Program-made: the position numbers and the translations under genes
Shown: positions 1-9,085 of the stretch, one piece after another
Layout of the letters: every line of letters starts with the position of its first letter
Numbering within the stretch: position 1 is the stretch's first letter
The notes under the pieces: model-generated
Told to the model about the DNA's origin: nothing
The model's database searches: none
Seen by the model: only the letters and a program-made list of their open reading frames with translations
Assembly (NCBI GenBank): GCA_002331385.1
Contig: DCYB01000003.1
Span: forward strand, 1-64,000
DNA: 64,000 nt
From: Comamonadaceae bacterium UBA2121
GTDB lineage: Bacteria > Pseudomonadota > Gammaproteobacteria > Burkholderiales > Burkholderiaceae_C
Direction: 5' to 3'

Positions 1-511
1 ACAGGGAGATCGTCTCCAGGCCACCGTCCACTTCGCGCGTCACGTTGACCTTGTCGCCAGCGACTTCCACCTTGGAAGCAAACGTGGCTTGGGGCAGGTC
101 TGCCAGCGCCGCCAGCATCTGGCCGGTCTGGTTGGAGTCGTCATCAATGGCTTGCTTGCCCAGGATGATGAGACCCGGTTGTTCCTTGGCCACCAGCGCG
201 TTCAGCAGCTTGGCAACCGCCAGCGGCTGCAGCTCTTCGGTGGTCTCGACCAGAATGCCGCGATCGGCACCAATCGCCATGGCCGTGCGCAGGGTCTCCT
301 GGCACTGCGCCACGCCGCAGGACACAGCGATCACCTCAGTGACCACGCCCTTTTCCTTCAGGCGGACGGCTTCTTCGACGGCGATCTCGTCAAACGGGTT
401 CATCGACATCTTCACGTTGGCGATGTCCACACCCGTGCCGTCCGATTTCACACGGACCTTCACGTTGTAGTCCACCACGCGTTTGACAGGGACCAATATC
501 TTCAAACTCAT
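1..511 (-). CDS. etfB: Electron transfer flavoprotein beta subunit (3' part missing)
   Basis: Reading the minus strand from an ATG at 511 gives MSLKILVPVKRVVDYNVKVR and continues to the window edge without a stop, so about 170 N-terminal residues are present and the C-terminus is cut off. The AMP/FAD-domain signature KQAIDDDSNQTGQM is visible near residue 140. EtfB pairs with EtfA and carries electrons from acyl-CoA dehydrogenases to ETF-ubiquinone oxidoreductase. It lies 85 bp downstream of a Bug receptor and a fused acyl-CoA dehydrogenase on the same strand, so ETF may be co-transcribed with a dehydrogenase that uses it. etfA is expected just outside the window (inference). Confidence 0.95.
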   Translation of the reverse strand, partial: MSLKILVPVKRVVDYNVKVRVKSDGTGVDIANVKMSMNPFDEIAVEEAVRLKEKGVVTEVIAVSCGVAQCQETLRTAMAIGADRGILVETTEELQPLAVAKLLNALVAKEQPGLIILGKQAIDDDSNQTGQMLAALADLPQATFASKVEVAGDKVNVTREVDGGLETISL

Positions 512-596
512 GATTCAATAATTTCTAACTCATTCATGCACCAGCCAACACCAACGCACCTTGATTGGCATATCAGAAAACCATCGCCTAAAAGAT

Positions 597-1553
597 TTAC
601 TCGATGCGAGCGCCCGATATCTTGATTACCTCTTTCCACTTTTCAGCTTCAGATTGAATAATCGCTTTCATCTGGTCAGGGGTCCCACCTTGCGCCGTCA
701 ATCCCTTCTTGGCAAATTGCTCTTTAATTTCTGGCCTGCTCAATATTTCATTGATTTCTTTGTTCAGCTTGTCCACGATGACATCTGAAACACCTGAGCG
801 CACCGATATATACAAAACTGGAGAACCTTCAAATCCCGGGATGACCTCAGAAACTGGAGGCACCTTCGGAATCAAGGGCGATTCCTTCAGCGTCGATACG
901 GCCAACGCACGCAGTGTTCCCGCATCGATATATGCCTTGTACACAGCCAAACTATCAATTGACATTTGCACCTGACCAGCCAACAAATCCGCCACGGCCG
1001 CACCACTTCCCCGATAAGGGACGTGAACAATATCAAGACCACCCTTTTGCTTCAGCAACTCACCAGACAAGTGACTTGTTGATCCTAGTCCTGAACTTGA
1101 GAAATTGATTTTTCCAGGATTTTTCTTCGCATAGGCAAAAAGCTCTTGAATGTTATTTACCGGTAAATCCTTGCGCACGACCAATACACTGGGAACGACA
1201 GCAAGCTGAGTAACTGGAACAAGATCCGTCGACGGGTCATAGGGAAGCTTAGACATCAAGAATGGGTTCGTCATCTGCGGACCAGGAGGCGTCAGCAATA
1301 ACGTATATCCATCCGGTGGCGCTTTGGCGACAAAATCTGCCGCAATCGTGCTACCACCCCCTGGCTTGTTTTCTACAATGACCGGTTTGCCCAGTTTCCT
1401 CCCCAAGGGCTCGGCCAGTAAACGAGCGACGATATCCGACCCACCTCCCGGAGCAAATCCAACAATCAACTTGATGGGCTTGTTTGGATAGTCTTGGCCA
1501 ATTGCGCCAAAAGAAAAGGATGCCAGCACTGTGGCGAGTAAAAATGCTTTCAT
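597..1553 (-). CDS. Bug-family tripartite tricarboxylate receptor
   Basis: A 318-residue periplasmic solute-binding protein of the Bug/TctC family, which binds carboxylates or other small acids. The N-terminus (MKAFLLATVLASFSFGAIGQ) is a signal peptide, followed by the family start DYPNKPIKLIVGFAPGGGSD and the later VPYRGSGAAVADLLAGQV motif. An in-frame start 21 bases upstream exists, but the ATG at 1553 has AGGAGA directly before it and gives a cleaner signal peptide. The gene sits between the fused acyl-CoA dehydrogenase and etfB on the same strand. No TctA/TctB membrane genes are nearby, which is usual for this expanded family in Burkholderiales. The substrate cannot be read from the sequence. 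Confidence 0.93.
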   Translation of the reverse strand: MKAFLLATVLASFSFGAIGQDYPNKPIKLIVGFAPGGGSDIVARLLAEPLGRKLGKPVIVENKPGGGSTIAADFVAKAPPDGYTLLLTPPGPQMTNPFLMSKLPYDPSTDLVPVTQLAVVPSVLVVRKDLPVNNIQELFAYAKKNPGKINFSSSGLGSTSHLSGELLKQKGGLDIVHVPYRGSGAAVADLLAGQVQMSIDSLAVYKAYIDAGTLRALAVSTLKESPLIPKVPPVSEVIPGFEGSPVLYISVRSGVSDVIVDKLNKEINEILSRPEIKEQFAKKGLTAQGGTPDQMKAIIQSEAEKWKEVIKISGARIE

Positions 1554-1594
1554 AAGTCTCCTAAACCGCTTCATGAACGGAAACGTAAAATAAA

Positions 1595-1610
1595 TTGATT
1601 AAATAATCAA
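1595..1610. promoter_or_regulatory. Perfect inverted repeat upstream of the Bug receptor
   Basis: TTGATTA-AA-TAATCAA, 7-bp arms with a 2-bp spacer, in the AT-rich 76-bp gap between the acyl-CoA dehydrogenase stop and the Bug start. It could be an operator; no T-run follows on either strand, so a terminator is unlikely. Confidence 0.35.
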
Positions 1611-1629
1611 AAAATTTAAAAGTTAGATA

Positions 1630-3936
1630 TCACTGAGGTAATTCGAGGACATATCTGGCAAGTAAGTTGCGCTGAATTTCATTGCTGCCACCATAGATCG
1701 TTGTGACGGTGGCACCCAAGAGCGGCGCCACAGGGTCGAAAGATATTCCATCGACCTTTATTTTTTCACGAACTCCGCCTAATTCCTGGACACTTTCGAC
1801 CAATTGCGCACTAATACGCGCATAAGTCTCCGTAGCCCATATTTTCAGCAAGGAAACTGACGGCGGAAGAGTTTTTCCTTGCCGCACGAATTCCGCAAAT
1901 TCGGCATACAGCGCACAAAGATCCAGAACATCCAAATCCAATTTGGCATATTTCGACCAGAAATCTGGCTTGATGTTAGAGGCTGACTGCTGGCCCACCG
2001 CGTGCAATAAACTCAACGCCTTTTGACTGGTTTTAGGACTGCCAATAAATATTCGCTCAAAGCCCAGCAATGCCTTGGCAATGGCCCATCCCTGATTCAA
2101 CCCACCTACCAAATTCTTTTTGGATACTCTTGCGTTGTCAAAGAATACTTCACAAAACTCTTCCTCACCGGCAATGTTTCTAATTGGTCGGATGGTTATT
2201 CCGGGCGTATTGAGATCGGCCAGCAGGAAACTGATTCCTTCCTGTTTTTTCGCTTTCTTATCGGTGCGCACCAGCATGAAAATATGCGTTGCGTCTTGTG
2301 CCAATGTCGTCCAGATTTTTTGACCATTGACCAGAAAGTCGTCGCCATCCTCCTCTGCGGAAGTTCGCAGCGAGGACAGGTCCGAACCCGCATTGGGCTC
2401 CGAATACCCTTGGCACCAGATGTTTTCGCCCGTGATAATTTTGGGGAGCCAGTGCGCACGTTGTTCCGGGGAGCCATGCTTGATTAGCAATGGCCCCAAA
2501 TTGATCAAACCCTGATCAGGTAGCCGCAGTGCGCCAAAGTCTTCGAACTCTTCAATGAAAGCCAGCAGCTTGGAGGGAGACAATTCCATTCCGCCGTAAA
2601 CCTTCGGCCATGACGGGGCGATCCAGCCTTCCTTAGACAATGCGAGATACCAGTGCTTAACGTCATTCCAGTGCAGCCGCTGCGGTGTGTTTCGTAGTTC
2701 CGGTGGGTGTTTTTCCTGCAAGAAATTGCGAACGACCCGGCGGAATTCACCCTCCGGCATGCTGTCCCAATCTGTCTGATTGGCTCGAGTGCGCACATCC
2801 AAAGAGCTACTCTTGGCCACAGTCGATTGCTTGGCCCTACTCGTCAATTCAAGGTGGCGTTCTTGATGCGCGGAAGCGTTCCCAAGCCAGCTTGCGCTGC
2901 AAAGTGCCCTCTTCCAATAAATACCGAGATTGAATTCCTCCGTGAATCCAATGGCACCGTGCATTTGCATCGAGAACCGCGTGATCGTCAGAGCAACCTC
3001 TGCGCAGCGCGCTTTCACACGGCTCGAAAGTACATCTAGTTCCTTGGATTTTTCCCGGTGCTGTTTGAGAATATCCTTGAGACAGGCTGCCGCCAATTCA
3101 ACTTGAATGAAGGCGTCTACCGCTCTGTGCTGCAGTGCCTGATTGGCTCCGATCGGCCTGCCGAATTGCACGCGTGTCTTCAAGTGCTCGAGTGTCATAT
3201 CCAGAACGCAACGAGCCATCCCCAAAAGCTCAGCAGCCTGAGCGATGCGGGCGACGTTATTCGCACGCTCCAGCGCCGCAGTGACTTCCGGCCCGCTCCA
3301 GATTAGTTGCGCAGGCGCTTTGGTCATGGCAACGGAGGCCATCCAGCTGCCATCCACACATGCGCTGGTTTCCACCTGTACCCCCGATGCCTCGGACTCC
3401 AGCCAATGCACGGACGGGCCATCGGCCAATACCAACCAACCGTTCACTCCAGCACCCGGAACAACAAATTGCTTGCGCCCGCTAAGTACTGATGCGCCCT
3501 TCTCATTGGATACTGATGTGGTACTCAGCGCGCTCAAACTCAATTCACCGGCATTTTCTTGCCAAGCCAATCCCACAATCGCGTCGCCCGTCATTGCCTT
3601 CTGCAACAGTGCGTCTCGCATTGGACTCGACGGCAACGCATCCAGAAACACGACGCTTTGAATGCCGGCTGCGATAAAGGGCTCCGGCAATGGACGCCGC
3701 CCTATTTGCTCGGTAACGGCGCACAATTCATCCAGGCTCAATGCCAAACCACCGGACTCATCTCGCACGAGAATCGAAGTCCACCCTTGTTCACACACTG
3801 CATTCCACGCGGACAAACTGAAGCCTGGCATCGTCCCATGCATCGCCTTGAGTCGCTCTGGGGTTGCCATATCTGTCAAAAAAGACTTAGCGCTTTCCGA
3901 GAAAGCTGCGCATGTCGCCTCGTGGTTGCTCTGCAT
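1630..3936 (-). CDS. Fused two-domain acyl-CoA dehydrogenase
   Basis: A 768-residue protein, about twice the usual acyl-CoA dehydrogenase length, with two full domains in tandem. The first (about residues 1-365) ends with the typical C-terminal helices (FGRPIGANQALQHR, then MQMHGAIGFTEEFNLG). The second (about 390-768) has the FAD-binding signature WCQGYSEPNAGSDLSSL and ends YGGSNEIQRNLLARYVLEL. Such fusions mirror the heteromeric FadE pairs known from steroid and branched-acid degradation, where one half binds FAD. The ATG at 3936 is preceded by AAGGAG at 10 bases; a TTG at 3963 lacks this. It starts a likely operon with the Bug receptor and etfB, divergent from the LysR gene. The substrate is unknown. 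Confidence 0.92.
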   Translation of the reverse strand: MQSNHEATCAAFSESAKSFLTDMATPERLKAMHGTMPGFSLSAWNAVCEQGWTSILVRDESGGLALSLDELCAVTEQIGRRPLPEPFIAAGIQSVVFLDALPSSPMRDALLQKAMTGDAIVGLAWQENAGELSLSALSTTSVSNEKGASVLSGRKQFVVPGAGVNGWLVLADGPSVHWLESEASGVQVETSACVDGSWMASVAMTKAPAQLIWSGPEVTAALERANNVARIAQAAELLGMARCVLDMTLEHLKTRVQFGRPIGANQALQHRAVDAFIQVELAAACLKDILKQHREKSKELDVLSSRVKARCAEVALTITRFSMQMHGAIGFTEEFNLGIYWKRALCSASWLGNASAHQERHLELTSRAKQSTVAKSSSLDVRTRANQTDWDSMPEGEFRRVVRNFLQEKHPPELRNTPQRLHWNDVKHWYLALSKEGWIAPSWPKVYGGMELSPSKLLAFIEEFEDFGALRLPDQGLINLGPLLIKHGSPEQRAHWLPKIITGENIWCQGYSEPNAGSDLSSLRTSAEEDGDDFLVNGQKIWTTLAQDATHIFMLVRTDKKAKKQEGISFLLADLNTPGITIRPIRNIAGEEEFCEVFFDNARVSKKNLVGGLNQGWAIAKALLGFERIFIGSPKTSQKALSLLHAVGQQSASNIKPDFWSKYAKLDLDVLDLCALYAEFAEFVRQGKTLPPSVSLLKIWATETYARISAQLVESVQELGGVREKIKVDGISFDPVAPLLGATVTTIYGGSNEIQRNLLARYVLELPQ

Positions 3937-4028
3937 GTGTATCTGACTCCTTGATTCGGCCAACTATAGGTATGCAAAGTGGCAGGAGGTAGCCGGTCAG
4001 ATGGTAGTTCTGTTATGCTTATTTCGTT
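3937..4028. promoter_or_regulatory. Divergent promoter region, acyl-CoA dehydrogenase / LysR
   Basis: A 92-bp gap between divergent starts. This is the classic position for autorepression and activation by the adjacent LysR protein. No exact operator could be assigned by eye. Confidence 0.4.
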
Positions 4029-4961
4029 ATGTCTTATCAATCTTTGCAGGCGTGGGATCTAGCCCGCCTTCAAACATTTCTTTGTGTGGTGAACGAAGGC
4101 AGTCTGACCCGCGCCGCCTCATTGCTGGGCAAGCCACAACCCGCGATCAGCCGACAGATTGCCCGGCTAGAGCGAGAATGCGGGGGGCGCTTATTGCTAC
4201 GAACCGGGCGCGGGGTAGAGCTTTCAGCTCTAGGTGAGCGCTTGCTCCCGAGGATCAGGGCCATATTCCAGGAGGTCCAGGAACTCACGGCAGAAGTTGA
4301 TCAGCGTGCAAACATACTGAGCGGTGAGGTACGACTGGGATCCATGGCTTCGCTTCAATCGTCGATCGTATTGCCCGTGTATGAACAAATCAGACTGCGC
4401 CACCCCGGAGTGCGTCTGAGGGTTTTCGAAGGTTCTGCAGGTCAGATCGATCAATGGCTGGTGAATGGGTTCGTCGACATTGGCCTTAGCTACCATTACG
4501 GAGGCAAGGACGGCTCCCGCATCGAAGCACTGGAAAACGTGGCCTCGTACTTGATCGGTCCCGCAGGTGACGAGTTGACCCAGACGCCCTGTGTGCCCTT
4601 TGCCAAGCTAGACAAGCTTCCACTCATCCTCGCCGGCAAACCAAGCGCCATGCGTTTGTTACTCGATCAGTTGGCGCGCAAAGCCAACGTCACATTGAAT
4701 GTGGCTATGGAAGCGGATTCCACACAACTTCAACGCGCATTGGTTGAACGCGCCTACGGATATGCCGTATTGCCCACACATGTAGTGACGAGCGAATTGG
4801 CCTCTGGTGCCTTGCAGGCAAGCAAGATCATTGAACCTGCGATCCATCGAGACATCACGATGGAAATCACAACGGCCCGGCCGGTCACCCAAGCCACCCG
4901 TGAGGTCGCCAATAAGATCCGGCAACTTCACCGTAGATCTGGCATGCCAGATTTGGCATAA
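4029..4961 (+). CDS. LysR-family transcriptional regulator
   Basis: A 310-residue LysR-type regulator. The N-terminal winged helix-turn-helix is clear: LQTFLCVVNEGSLTRAASLL, then GKPQPAISRQIARLERECGG. An effector-binding domain follows from about residue 90. It is divergent from the fused acyl-CoA dehydrogenase operon and 73 bp upstream of the class III CoA-transferase on its own strand. It therefore probably controls both arms of this acyl-CoA module (inference from position; LysR proteins commonly act on the divergent neighbour). The inducer is unknown. Confidence 0.93.
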   Translation: MSYQSLQAWDLARLQTFLCVVNEGSLTRAASLLGKPQPAISRQIARLERECGGRLLLRTGRGVELSALGERLLPRIRAIFQEVQELTAEVDQRANILSGEVRLGSMASLQSSIVLPVYEQIRLRHPGVRLRVFEGSAGQIDQWLVNGFVDIGLSYHYGGKDGSRIEALENVASYLIGPAGDELTQTPCVPFAKLDKLPLILAGKPSAMRLLLDQLARKANVTLNVAMEADSTQLQRALVERAYGYAVLPTHVVTSELASGALQASKIIEPAIHRDITMEITTARPVTQATREVANKIRQLHRRSGMPDLA

Positions 4962-5034
4962 CAGATCTACGCCCGACACAGCTGCCAAAAAAAGTAAAGC
5001 ACTCCTAGACTCACACAGTTCTTAGGAGACTGTT

Positions 5035-6246
5035 GTGTCGGCAAATTCGTTATCTCACCTTCGGGTTCTGGACCTCAGCCGCGTGCTGGCAGGTCCATGG
5101 TGCGGCCAAATTCTTGCCGACCTGGGTGCTGAGGTCATCAAGGTGGAACGTCCCGGAGCGGGCGATGACACTCGTGCCTGGGGCCCCCCTTTCCTCAAGG
5201 ATTGCGAGGGAAAGGAAACCAAACAAGGTGCCTACTATCTGGCCGCCAATCGCGGAAAAAAATCCATTACCTTGGACCTCTCGACAGAACAGGGCCAAGC
5301 GATCGTCCGGAAGTTGGCCTCGAACAGTGACATCCTCATCGAGAATTACAAGGTGGGCACCCTGGATCGATACGGACTTGGCTATAAGGAACTCTCTGCC
5401 CTCAACCCCCGGCTGATCTACTGCTCGGTTACAGGCTTCGGTCAAACCGGTCCGCTCTGCGAGCAGCCTGCTTATGATTTTCTGATTCAAGCGCTCGGCG
5501 GCCTGATGAGCGTGACGGGCTCGCCTGAGGGAGAACCGCAAAAAGTCGGGATTCCCATCGTCGATCTCGTCACGGGCATCTATTCGTCTGTAGGCATCCT
5601 GGCTGCAATCGCATCGCGCGAAAAAACGGGTGTAGGAAGTCACATTGACGTTGCCATGATGGATGTGCAAGTGGGCCTTCTCAGCAACCAGGCCATGAAT
5701 TATCTGGTCGGCGGAAAAACTCCGATGCGCACAGGCAATGCTCACCCGAACATTCAGCCGCAACAAGTCTTCAGCGCTCGTGATGCCGATTTCATCATTG
5801 TGGTGGGCAACGAAGGGCAGTTTGCCAATCTATGCAACGCAATCGGCATGCCCGAGCTCATCAATGATGACCGCTTTTCATCCAATGCGGCGCGCGTACG
5901 TAACAAGGACGCCTTGGTTCAGTTACTCGCGCTGAAATTCAGGGAAGACGACCGCGCCACCTGGGTCTCGAAGATAGGCCAAAGCGGTGTTCCCTGTGGC
6001 CCCATCAATTCCATCCCGGAGGTGTTTGCAGAGCCGCAGGTGCAGCACCGGGGAATTCTGAGGAACCTGGAACACACCATTTCCGCGACCATTCCTCAAG
6101 TGGGTAGTCCGCTCGTTTTCAATGGTGTTCGCGCCATGGCCGAAATCCCGCCTCCAGGATTGGGAGTAGACACTGAAGCCGTGCTTTCAGAACTGGGCGT
6201 CACACCGCAAGAGCAGAACGAACTTCGTACGCTAGGCATCATCTAG
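5035..6246 (+). CDS. Class III CoA-transferase (CaiB/BaiF family)
   Basis: A 403-residue family III CoA-transferase, which moves CoA between carboxylic acids through an aspartyl-CoA intermediate. The family start LRVLDLSRVLAGPWCGQILA is present, as is the active-site aspartate at residue 177 in GIPIVDLVTGIYSS. Translation starts at a GTG at 5035, with TTAGGAGA 5 bases upstream and no better ATG near. It follows the LysR regulator. Together with the divergent dehydrogenase it suggests activation of an acid to its CoA ester followed by alpha,beta-desaturation; the acid itself is not identifiable. Confidence 0.93.
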   Translation: MSANSLSHLRVLDLSRVLAGPWCGQILADLGAEVIKVERPGAGDDTRAWGPPFLKDCEGKETKQGAYYLAANRGKKSITLDLSTEQGQAIVRKLASNSDILIENYKVGTLDRYGLGYKELSALNPRLIYCSVTGFGQTGPLCEQPAYDFLIQALGGLMSVTGSPEGEPQKVGIPIVDLVTGIYSSVGILAAIASREKTGVGSHIDVAMMDVQVGLLSNQAMNYLVGGKTPMRTGNAHPNIQPQQVFSARDADFIIVVGNEGQFANLCNAIGMPELINDDRFSSNAARVRNKDALVQLLALKFREDDRATWVSKIGQSGVPCGPINSIPEVFAEPQVQHRGILRNLEHTISATIPQVGSPLVFNGVRAMAEIPPPGLGVDTEAVLSELGVTPQEQNELRTLGII

Positions 6247-6406
6247 CGCATAAAACGGGGTCCGAAGGATGAATGCCCCCGAATTTTCTATCCGCCCTTC
6301 GACTTCTCCGAGAACTCTCAGATTGGTGCGCTTCAGTTTGGCTTGATTGCAATGCGCGCCATCTGCCCTCAGCTTCTACAGCCGTTACGCACAGGCTTAT
6401 CCACAG

Positions 6407-7936
6407 TCAGTGGATGGCCGCGTCCAGCGTTTCGCCGTCTTCCACGGTCGTGGTGGCGTCCAGTGGATAGATGGGGCGTGCGAGGTGCTGGAACGGGAAC
6501 AGGTCGTAGTCGGAGCTGCACACGCCCGGGCCGCTGACGAGCACGATGTGGCGCGCGAATGGGCCGAAACCGGCGCGGAAATGCTGGCGCGATTTGATCA
6601 GCACGTATTTCGATTGCGCCGGGTCTACGCCTGCGTGCGTGAAGAGGCCAATGTCGTAGGGCTCTTGTGGGCGCTCCGAGATGAAGACGCGCACGGACTC
6701 GCCCACGCGCAGCACCACGGTGCGGCCCAGGCTGAGTTTCATGCCGGTGAACATCGGGCCGGTGATGGTGTATTCGCCATCGGTGAGCTTTTCGATCACG
6801 CCCGTGAGGCGCAGCGGTTGGCCCTTGAGTTGCAGTGCGGGCATGTCGATCTTGCCGCCCACGTCCACGCTGACCTGATCGCCCACTGGGTGCGTGAACA
6901 GTTCGGCCACGGCGGTGGGGTCGCAGAACGGGCCTGCGACGACGTCTTCGAGTCCCTGGCGCAGCACTTCTTCGAGCACGTCCATGATGTCGGTGGTGCC
7001 GCCTGCACCGCAGTTGTCGCCATGGTCGACGAGGATGACCGGGCCTTCCTGCAGCGACTTGGCGTGGGCGATGGAATCGGCCACCGGCTCGGTCGGAAAA
7101 ACAAAATCGGCCCGGCGCGACCATGCCAGATCGCACAGTTCATCGAGCAGTTGCTGCCCCTCGGCCACGCGGTCGCGATCTGCCACGATCACCACCGACA
7201 GCCCCACGTGCGGAATGTCCGCCAGCGGAAAGCCGCCGAACACCGATGCGTTGCGCACTTCGCCATCGCGCTCGGCCTGCATGGCGCGGTCCATGATGTC
7301 CTTCATCGGTTGCATGGCTGGCGTCTGGCGCAGCATGTGCGTGAGCATGGGCAGGCGACGCCACAGCACCACGGGCTGGCTTTGCTTGTCCAGCAGCGCG
7401 CGAATGCTGCGGCCCACGCGCGCACCGGTTTCGTACACGTCGATGTGGGGGTATGTGCAGTAGCCCGCGATGACGTCGGCGTTGCGGATCAGTTCGCTGC
7501 TGAAGTTGGCATGAAAATCCAGCGCCACACCCACCGGCACGTTCGCGCCCACGGCGGCGCGCACGCGGCGCAGCAGTTCGCCTTCGGCGTCTGGAAAGCC
7601 GTCGGCCACCATCGCGCCGTGCAGGTCGAGCAGCACCGCGTCGCAGCCGCGCGAGACGGTTTGCACGACGGCGTCGCAGATGTGTTCGAACGCCTCACGC
7701 GTCACCACGCCGCTGGGCACGGCGTTGGCACAGATGGCGAATTCCACCTCAGCCCCCATCTCGCGCGCCAGGTCCATGTAGGCCGCGGCGGCACTGTTGG
7801 TGCCTGCGCAGGCGTTGGCGGCGGCTTCGCCATAGGCGGGCGCGCTGCCGGTGCCCCGGCGGAAGTCCGTCAACTGCGTGGCGACGGGCGAGAAGGTATT
7901 GGTTTCGTGGCGAATGAGCGCGACGGCGAATTTCAT
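6407..7936 (-). CDS. M81-family metallopeptidase (MlrC-like)
   Basis: A 509-residue protein of the MlrC/M81 family, named after an enzyme of microcystin breakdown but widespread in proteobacteria with mostly unknown substrates. Visible signatures are IRHETNTFSPV at the N-terminus (His10-Glu11) and LLDLHGAMVADG, both expected zinc or active-site regions, then VILVDHGDNCGAGGTTD in the second domain. No signal peptide is seen, so it is probably cytoplasmic. It is 35 bp downstream of a Bug receptor on the same strand and likely co-transcribed with it, so the receptor may bring in the substrate (inference). Confidence 0.9.
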   Translation of the reverse strand: MKFAVALIRHETNTFSPVATQLTDFRRGTGSAPAYGEAAANACAGTNSAAAAYMDLAREMGAEVEFAICANAVPSGVVTREAFEHICDAVVQTVSRGCDAVLLDLHGAMVADGFPDAEGELLRRVRAAVGANVPVGVALDFHANFSSELIRNADVIAGYCTYPHIDVYETGARVGRSIRALLDKQSQPVVLWRRLPMLTHMLRQTPAMQPMKDIMDRAMQAERDGEVRNASVFGGFPLADIPHVGLSVVIVADRDRVAEGQQLLDELCDLAWSRRADFVFPTEPVADSIAHAKSLQEGPVILVDHGDNCGAGGTTDIMDVLEEVLRQGLEDVVAGPFCDPTAVAELFTHPVGDQVSVDVGGKIDMPALQLKGQPLRLTGVIEKLTDGEYTITGPMFTGMKLSLGRTVVLRVGESVRVFISERPQEPYDIGLFTHAGVDPAQSKYVLIKSRQHFRAGFGPFARHIVLVSGPGVCSSDYDLFPFQHLARPIYPLDATTTVEDGETLDAAIH

Positions 7937-7971
7937 GGTTCAGGCTTTCTCAGGAACGTCGGGGCGCGCAA

Positions 7972-8967
7972 TCACTGCTTTTCCAAACCGGACTTTTCCA
8001 CCAGCACGCCGTAGCGCTTGGTCTCTGACAGGATGAAGGCCTTGGCCTTGGCAGGCTCAGTCAGCACGGACTCGATGCTGAGCGTGTCGATGGTCTTCAC
8101 GTAGTCGTCTTCGGTCGATGCGCTCTTGAGGATCTCGTAGAGCTTGTTCACGATGGCATCAGGCGTGCCGCTACGCACCAACACGGACTGGTTGGAGCGC
8201 ACGGTGAGCGCCTTGGGGTCGCTCTCGTTTTGCGTCACGGCGTTCGGGAATTCCTTCAGCCCCTGGCTGCGCATGATGACCACCGGCGCCACACGACCGC
8301 TGCGCGCGTGGGCGATGGAGGAGCCCACCACGTCCACGTGGCCGTCGATCACGCCACCGATCAGGTCGGTCACGGCGGGCGCGGAGCCACGGTACGGCAC
8401 GATGGCGAAATCGAGACCGTTTTCACGCCGCCAGCTGTCCAGCGCAAGGTAGGCCGCGCCACCAATCGTGTTCACGCTGATGGACAGCTTGCCGGGCTTG
8501 GCGCGCATGGCCTTCACCAGATCGTCAAAGCTCTTGTACGGGCCATTCGCGTTCACGATGAGCCAGTGCGGATAGGTGTTCAGCACGGTGACGGGCGTGA
8601 AGTCCTTGTCGGCGTCATAGCGCGGGTTTTTCAGCAGCCAGTGGTTGATATTGAGCGTGTTGTCGCTGGCCATGAGCAGCGTGTGGCCATCGGCCGGGTC
8701 GCGCATCAGCGCCATGGCGCCGGGCACGGTCGCGCCACCGGAGATGTTTTCCACAAACACGCTGATCTTGGGGAACGCCTTGCCCAGCTTGAGCGCGACC
8801 ATGCGGCCCATGATGTCGGCCGTGCCGCCCGGCGGATACGGCACCACCACCTTGATGGCGCGGCGTGGCCAATCCTGCGACTGCGCAAAGGCGCTGTTCA
8901 CACCCAGTGCGGGCGCCAGTCCGGCGGCAATGGCCAGGCCCAGAACCTGACGGCGATTGTGTTGCAT
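7972..8967 (-). CDS. Bug-family tripartite tricarboxylate receptor
   Basis: A 331-residue periplasmic binding protein. It begins MQHNRRQVLGLAIAAGLAPA, a twin-arginine-like signal (NRRQVLG) followed by a hydrophobic stretch and an A-x-A cleavage site. The mature part has the family motifs RRAIKVVVPYPPGGTADIMG and IVPYRGSAPAVTDLIGG. The ATG at 8967 has AAGGAGA 8 bases upstream, which favours it over an in-frame start at 8994. It is divergent from a LysR gene and upstream of the M81 peptidase, forming a two-gene unit. Confidence 0.92.
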   Translation of the reverse strand: MQHNRRQVLGLAIAAGLAPALGVNSAFAQSQDWPRRAIKVVVPYPPGGTADIMGRMVALKLGKAFPKISVFVENISGGATVPGAMALMRDPADGHTLLMASDNTLNINHWLLKNPRYDADKDFTPVTVLNTYPHWLIVNANGPYKSFDDLVKAMRAKPGKLSISVNTIGGAAYLALDSWRRENGLDFAIVPYRGSAPAVTDLIGGVIDGHVDVVGSSIAHARSGRVAPVVIMRSQGLKEFPNAVTQNESDPKALTVRSNQSVLVRSGTPDAIVNKLYEILKSASTEDDYVKTIDTLSIESVLTEPAKAKAFILSETKRYGVLVEKSGLEKQ

Positions 8968-9047
8968 GCGATGTCTCCTTGATGTATTGACCACCGCATT
9001 TCATACGGCAGAAAGCGTCGCAGTATAGAAATCGTCAATCGCAATGT

Positions 9048-9078
9048 CTAATATATATTCAGTGTAGTTTTTATATAG
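9048..9078. promoter_or_regulatory. AT-rich imperfect palindrome in divergent Bug/LysR promoter
   Basis: A segment beginning CTAATATATA and ending TATATAG in the 118-bp gap between the Bug receptor and the LysR gene. The placement, AT content and dyad fit a LysR-binding site overlapping the divergent promoters. Assignment is by eye only. Confidence 0.35.
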
Positions 9079-9085
9079 TTTCTGT

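Noticed and set aside
6347..8014. Long plus-strand open frame over the M81 gene
   Set aside because: It is the antisense shadow of the well-supported minus-strand M81 peptidase: His/Ala/Arg-rich, no known motifs, no ribosome site.
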